Assembly: GCF_000190755.2 (NCBI RefSeq)
Contig: NZ_JH109153.1
Coordinates: 558,001-622,000, forward strand
Direction: 5' to 3'
Source: Methylobacter tundripaludum SV96
GTDB lineage: Bacteria; Pseudomonadota; Gammaproteobacteria; Methylococcales; Methylomonadaceae
DNA length: 64,000 nucleotides
Shown here: positions 61,493-64,000 of the stretch, one piece after another
How positions within the stretch are numbered: position 1 is the stretch's first letter
How the letters are laid out: every line of letters begins with the position of its first letter
The notes under the pieces: model-generated
The model's input: only the letters and a program-made list of their open reading frames with translations
Told to the model about the DNA's origin: nothing
Database searches by the model: none
Made by a program: the position numbers and the translations under genes

Positions 61493-62581
61493 ATGCCGAA
61501 TCGATTCATTTGGTTAAACTTGTTTTCCATGCAAAAAAATACCCCTTATATTCTTTTTCTGACCTTTGTATTGTTATTGACGGTGTCTTTTTTCCTATTG
61601 ATTAAAGATTTTTTATTAGCCTGTTTTTGGGCCATCATTCTGGCAGTAGTTTTTGATCCTGTTTATCAGCGGATTAGGCAATATTTTAAAAATTCGGAAA
61701 TACTGCCGTTATTTTTGACCATGATGATGATTATTCTGGTTTTTGTGATCCCTTTGCTGACCATAATCTTGATGATAACGGAGGAAAGTACAGGCTATTA
61801 TCAAAAAATTGCAAGTGGGGAAATAAATCCCCAAGTCTATTTTCAAGATATTCTCGCGTTAGTTTTGCCAAAATTCTATAAGCTTTCACATATACAGGCA
61901 ATAAGCGTTGAGCAGATAAGCGCCTCAGCAGGGAATGCCTTTACCCAAGCAGTAAAATATATAGCGCAACAACTCCCCGCATTAACCCAGAACCTATTAA
62001 ATCTTATCGTTCAAGTTGCCTTGGCCTTCTACATTCTGTTTTTTCTATTGCGGGATGGACAGCAATTGATAAGAAAACTCATCTCTCTTATTCCTATAGG
62101 TGACGGAATCGAAATAGAATTATTTGAGCGTTTCACCAGCGTAGCCAGAGCGACTGTTAAAGGCGGGTTAATAGTCGCTGTTATTCAAGGCAGTATCGGG
62201 GGATTTTTATTTTGGTTTGTAGGTATTCCCGCCGCTTTTTTATGGGGTATATTAATGATAGTTTTATCTTTATTGCCGATAGGCAGCACGCTAATTTGGG
62301 TTCCCGCTGCGATAATTCTATTTTTACAAGGACAAACTTTAAAAGCAGCTATCGTTTTGGCAATCGGTATTTTAGTCATTGGTATGATTGATAATTTTCT
62401 GAGGCCACGGCTGATAGGTAAAGACAGTAAAATGTCAGATTATCTGGTATTGGTATCCACTCTGGGTGGATTAACCTGGTTTTCCTTAACAGGGTTTGTA
62501 TTAGGCCCGATCATTGCCGCTTTATTCATTACTTGTTGGGACCTAATGGGACAAGAAAGCCAGGCAAGTAAACGTAAATAA
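61493..62581 (+). CDS. AI-2E family transporter (PerM-like)
   Basis: 362 residues with about seven to eight membrane spans. The family pattern is present: an early double span (LFLTFVLLLTVSFFLLIKDF, LLACFWAIILAVVFDPVYQR), a central soluble stretch, and GIPAAFLWGILMIVLSLLPI with DNFLRPRLIGKDSKMSDYLV near the end. Members export autoinducer-2, sodium or other solutes; the substrate here is unknown. An internal ATG at 61529 gives an N-terminus closer to relatives; neither start has a good ribosome site. It is convergent with the CDF gene with 1 base between stops. Confidence 0.88.
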   Translation: MPNRFIWLNLFSMQKNTPYILFLTFVLLLTVSFFLLIKDFLLACFWAIILAVVFDPVYQRIRQYFKNSEILPLFLTMMMIILVFVIPLLTIILMITEESTGYYQKIASGEINPQVYFQDILALVLPKFYKLSHIQAISVEQISASAGNAFTQAVKYIAQQLPALTQNLLNLIVQVALAFYILFFLLRDGQQLIRKLISLIPIGDGIEIELFERFTSVARATVKGGLIVAVIQGSIGGFLFWFVGIPAAFLWGILMIVLSLLPIGSTLIWVPAAIILFLQGQTLKAAIVLAIGILVIGMIDNFLRPRLIGKDSKMSDYLVLVSTLGGLTWFSLTGFVLGPIIAALFITCWDLMGQESQASKRK

Positions 62582-62582
62582 C

Positions 62583-63485
62583 TTAATCAGCGTTATCAAT
62601 CTCAAAGAATATCCATTTAACCCGCGTATGCGTTTGCTTGATTTGCCGTTCCATAGCATTGATTTCATCAACTACATTCATAACTGTCATATCGGGTTGG
62701 AGCTCGGCTTTAATGGTAACCATGACATTATTGCCGTGATTGATCGCCCACACATTCAGCACCTGTAACACACAGGGTTGGCTCTCCAGATAGTGCTGTA
62801 CGTTATCACTGATATCTTCAGCCGCCTCACCGAGCAGCAAAGAATGGACTTGTGTACCCACCACGACGGCAACGGTAATCAATAAAAATCCGATTAAAAT
62901 CGAACCTGCCGCATCATAGGCGGTATTGCCGGTAATCATTGTCAGACCCAGCATTACCAGCGCAATCCCGAGTCCTGCCAAGGCTGCCACATCTTCACCG
63001 GTAACTACCATCAATTCGCTGGACTGAGTCTCTTTAAACCATTGCCACAGGGAGCGCGTGCCTTTCTCCTGTTGCATTGCCGCCAGCGCCCCTTTTAAAG
63101 AAAAATATTCCAAACCCAACGCAATCAGCAAGACGAGCAATGCGACACCCTCATTTTCCACTGTGTGCGGATGGGTATATCGCTGCCATCCTTCATAAAT
63201 GGAAAAGACGCCTCCCACGGAAAATAATATGAAAGCCACCATCATGGACCAGATATAAGATTCTCGCCCGAAACCCATCGGATGTTTGCGGGTCGCTTCT
63301 TTTTCAGATCGTTTCATACCGATAAACAGTAAGACCTGATTGCCACAATCGGCAAACGAGTGAATCGCTTCGGCTAATAAAGAGCCTGAACCTGTCCAGA
63401 AAGCTGCACCGGTTTTCGCTGCCGCGATACCTAAATTAGCCGCAAAGGCATAGAGAATAGCGATGGTTGGGGTGGGAGATGACAT
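62583..63485 (-). CDS. Cation diffusion facilitator (CDF) transporter
   Basis: 300 residues with about six spans. The metal site is seen in LLAEAIHSFADCGNQVLLF (H and D in span 2) and in ELMVVTGEDVAALAGLG (D in span 5). A cytoplasmic C-terminal domain (about 205-300) ends WIFFEIDNAD. The extended region near HPMGFGRESYIWSMM resembles the ZNT9-like/CDF group often annotated as zinc transporters. It likely exports zinc, iron or manganese; selectivity cannot be told from the sequence alone. Single gene. Confidence 0.9.
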   Translation of the reverse strand: MSSPTPTIAILYAFAANLGIAAAKTGAAFWTGSGSLLAEAIHSFADCGNQVLLFIGMKRSEKEATRKHPMGFGRESYIWSMMVAFILFSVGGVFSIYEGWQRYTHPHTVENEGVALLVLLIALGLEYFSLKGALAAMQQEKGTRSLWQWFKETQSSELMVVTGEDVAALAGLGIALVMLGLTMITGNTAYDAAGSILIGFLLITVAVVVGTQVHSLLLGEAAEDISDNVQHYLESQPCVLQVLNVWAINHGNNVMVTIKAELQPDMTVMNVVDEINAMERQIKQTHTRVKWIFFEIDNAD

Positions 63486-63607
63486 GGATGATTTTGACTA
63501 CGTTAAGTTAGAATCAAATTTTTCAGAGATAAGTTCCTAGCAAACAGGGACGCGTTATCAAGGATAGAAAATCATCAAAATTTTTAACTTGAATAATACT
63601 TACCCAC

Positions 63608-63844
63608 TTAATTTTCTCTCAACAAACAATCTAATTCATCCACGAGCTCGCACCAATCCGAATCCTCTGCTACCGCTTCAGCCAGAAACGCAGCCTGTGC
63701 TTCGTTCCAGAAAGCTGCCTCGGACAAGGCAATATTACGGGGTAACGGTCTGTGCCTTTGAATAAAAGCATTAATCTGTTCCTCGTCGCCCGCTAAACCT
63801 AATTGACAAAATAACGTTTGCATCGTGTGTATTGAAGCATCCAT
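63608..63844 (-). CDS. DUF2789 family protein
   Basis: 78 residues matching the small DUF2789 family: IHTMQTLFCQLGLAGDEEQI, FIQRHRPLPRNIALSEAAFW and AVAEDSDWCELVDELDCLLR. All-helical, function unknown, found in Gammaproteobacteria. No partner gene is adjacent; the next gene on this strand is the CDF transporter 120 bp downstream. Confidence 0.87.
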   Translation of the reverse strand: MDASIHTMQTLFCQLGLAGDEEQINAFIQRHRPLPRNIALSEAAFWNEAQAAFLAEAVAEDSDWCELVDELDCLLREN

Positions 63845-64000
63845 TTGAATCCCCGGAAACTATTAAAGCTTTACGCAAAGACCGGATTTGACTTCGGCGT
63901 ATTTTTTCATTTTAGTGAAATTCAAATTCTTTAACTTTTATTTTTGTCATCATTAACATTACCAACAACGCCGGCTGTTGCGATAAAACGCAGAGCATCC

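Overview
The window looks like chromosome from a Gammaproteobacterium of intermediate GC. The gene orders tyrS/M23 peptidase/anmK/erpA/argC and nagZ/hpt/mtnP, the sigma-54-controlled sulfide-oxidation cluster and the many small intergenic palindromes would fit the Methylococcales (methanotrophs). That placement is inference: no methane-oxidation gene lies in the window.

Layout. 1-4.4 kb: conserved core genes (start of tyrS, an M23 peptidase, anmK, erpA, argC). 4.4-12.7 kb: an inserted genomic island. Its minus-strand operon encodes a 5-methylcytosine DNA methyltransferase, a large ATPase with two GHKL modules, a receiver-domain protein with a large uncharacterised C-terminus, a Vsr nuclease and a small protein. 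The ATPase gene is split by an IS630-family element whose ends and TA duplication can be read exactly; precise removal restores one frame. The island is bracketed by a ~115-bp, ~89% identical direct repeat of the argC/qor junction, and the left copy carries a dead qor 5' fragment. This is the most interesting part of the window.

12.7-21.4 kb: qor-like reductase, mercaptopyruvate sulfurtransferase, a Uma2 nuclease, then a sulfide module: a sigma-54 activator divergent from a persulfide dioxygenase-rhodanese fusion, sulfide:quinone oxidoreductase and a SulP transporter. A -24/-12 promoter and two palindromic putative activator sites are visible. 21.4-29.2 kb: housekeeping genes (HIT protein, FliL-like protein, nagZ, hpt, mtnP, slyD, greB, tRNA-Ser, lytic transglycosylase, lipocalin).

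29.5-36.5 kb: a Cpx-like envelope cluster (EF-hand protein, histidine kinase, response regulator, CpxP-like protein, lipoprotein hydrolase, HD-GYP protein). Two promoters share the same three-half-site CpxR-like operator, and four of the proteins share proline/glycine-rich tracts. 37-46.8 kb: a LysR regulator divergent from an exported-protein/esterase pair, photolyase, DUF1499, DUF523/DUF1722, an epimerase and an ene-reductase, separated by repeat-rich spacers. 47.5-56 kb: YegD-like chaperone, cupin, small hypotheticals, glycogen phosphorylase and an unusual pyruvate-kinase-like protein. 56-59 kb is a gene graveyard (frameshifted PRC-barrel lipoprotein, multiply broken sorbosone-dehydrogenase-like gene). 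The window ends with an HPII-type catalase, an AI-2E transporter, a CDF cation transporter and a DUF2789 protein.

Intergenic DNA carries two families of 7-8-bp tandem/inverted repeats (CGCCCTT and CACGAAG types) and REP-like palindromes, several sitting where terminators would be expected.
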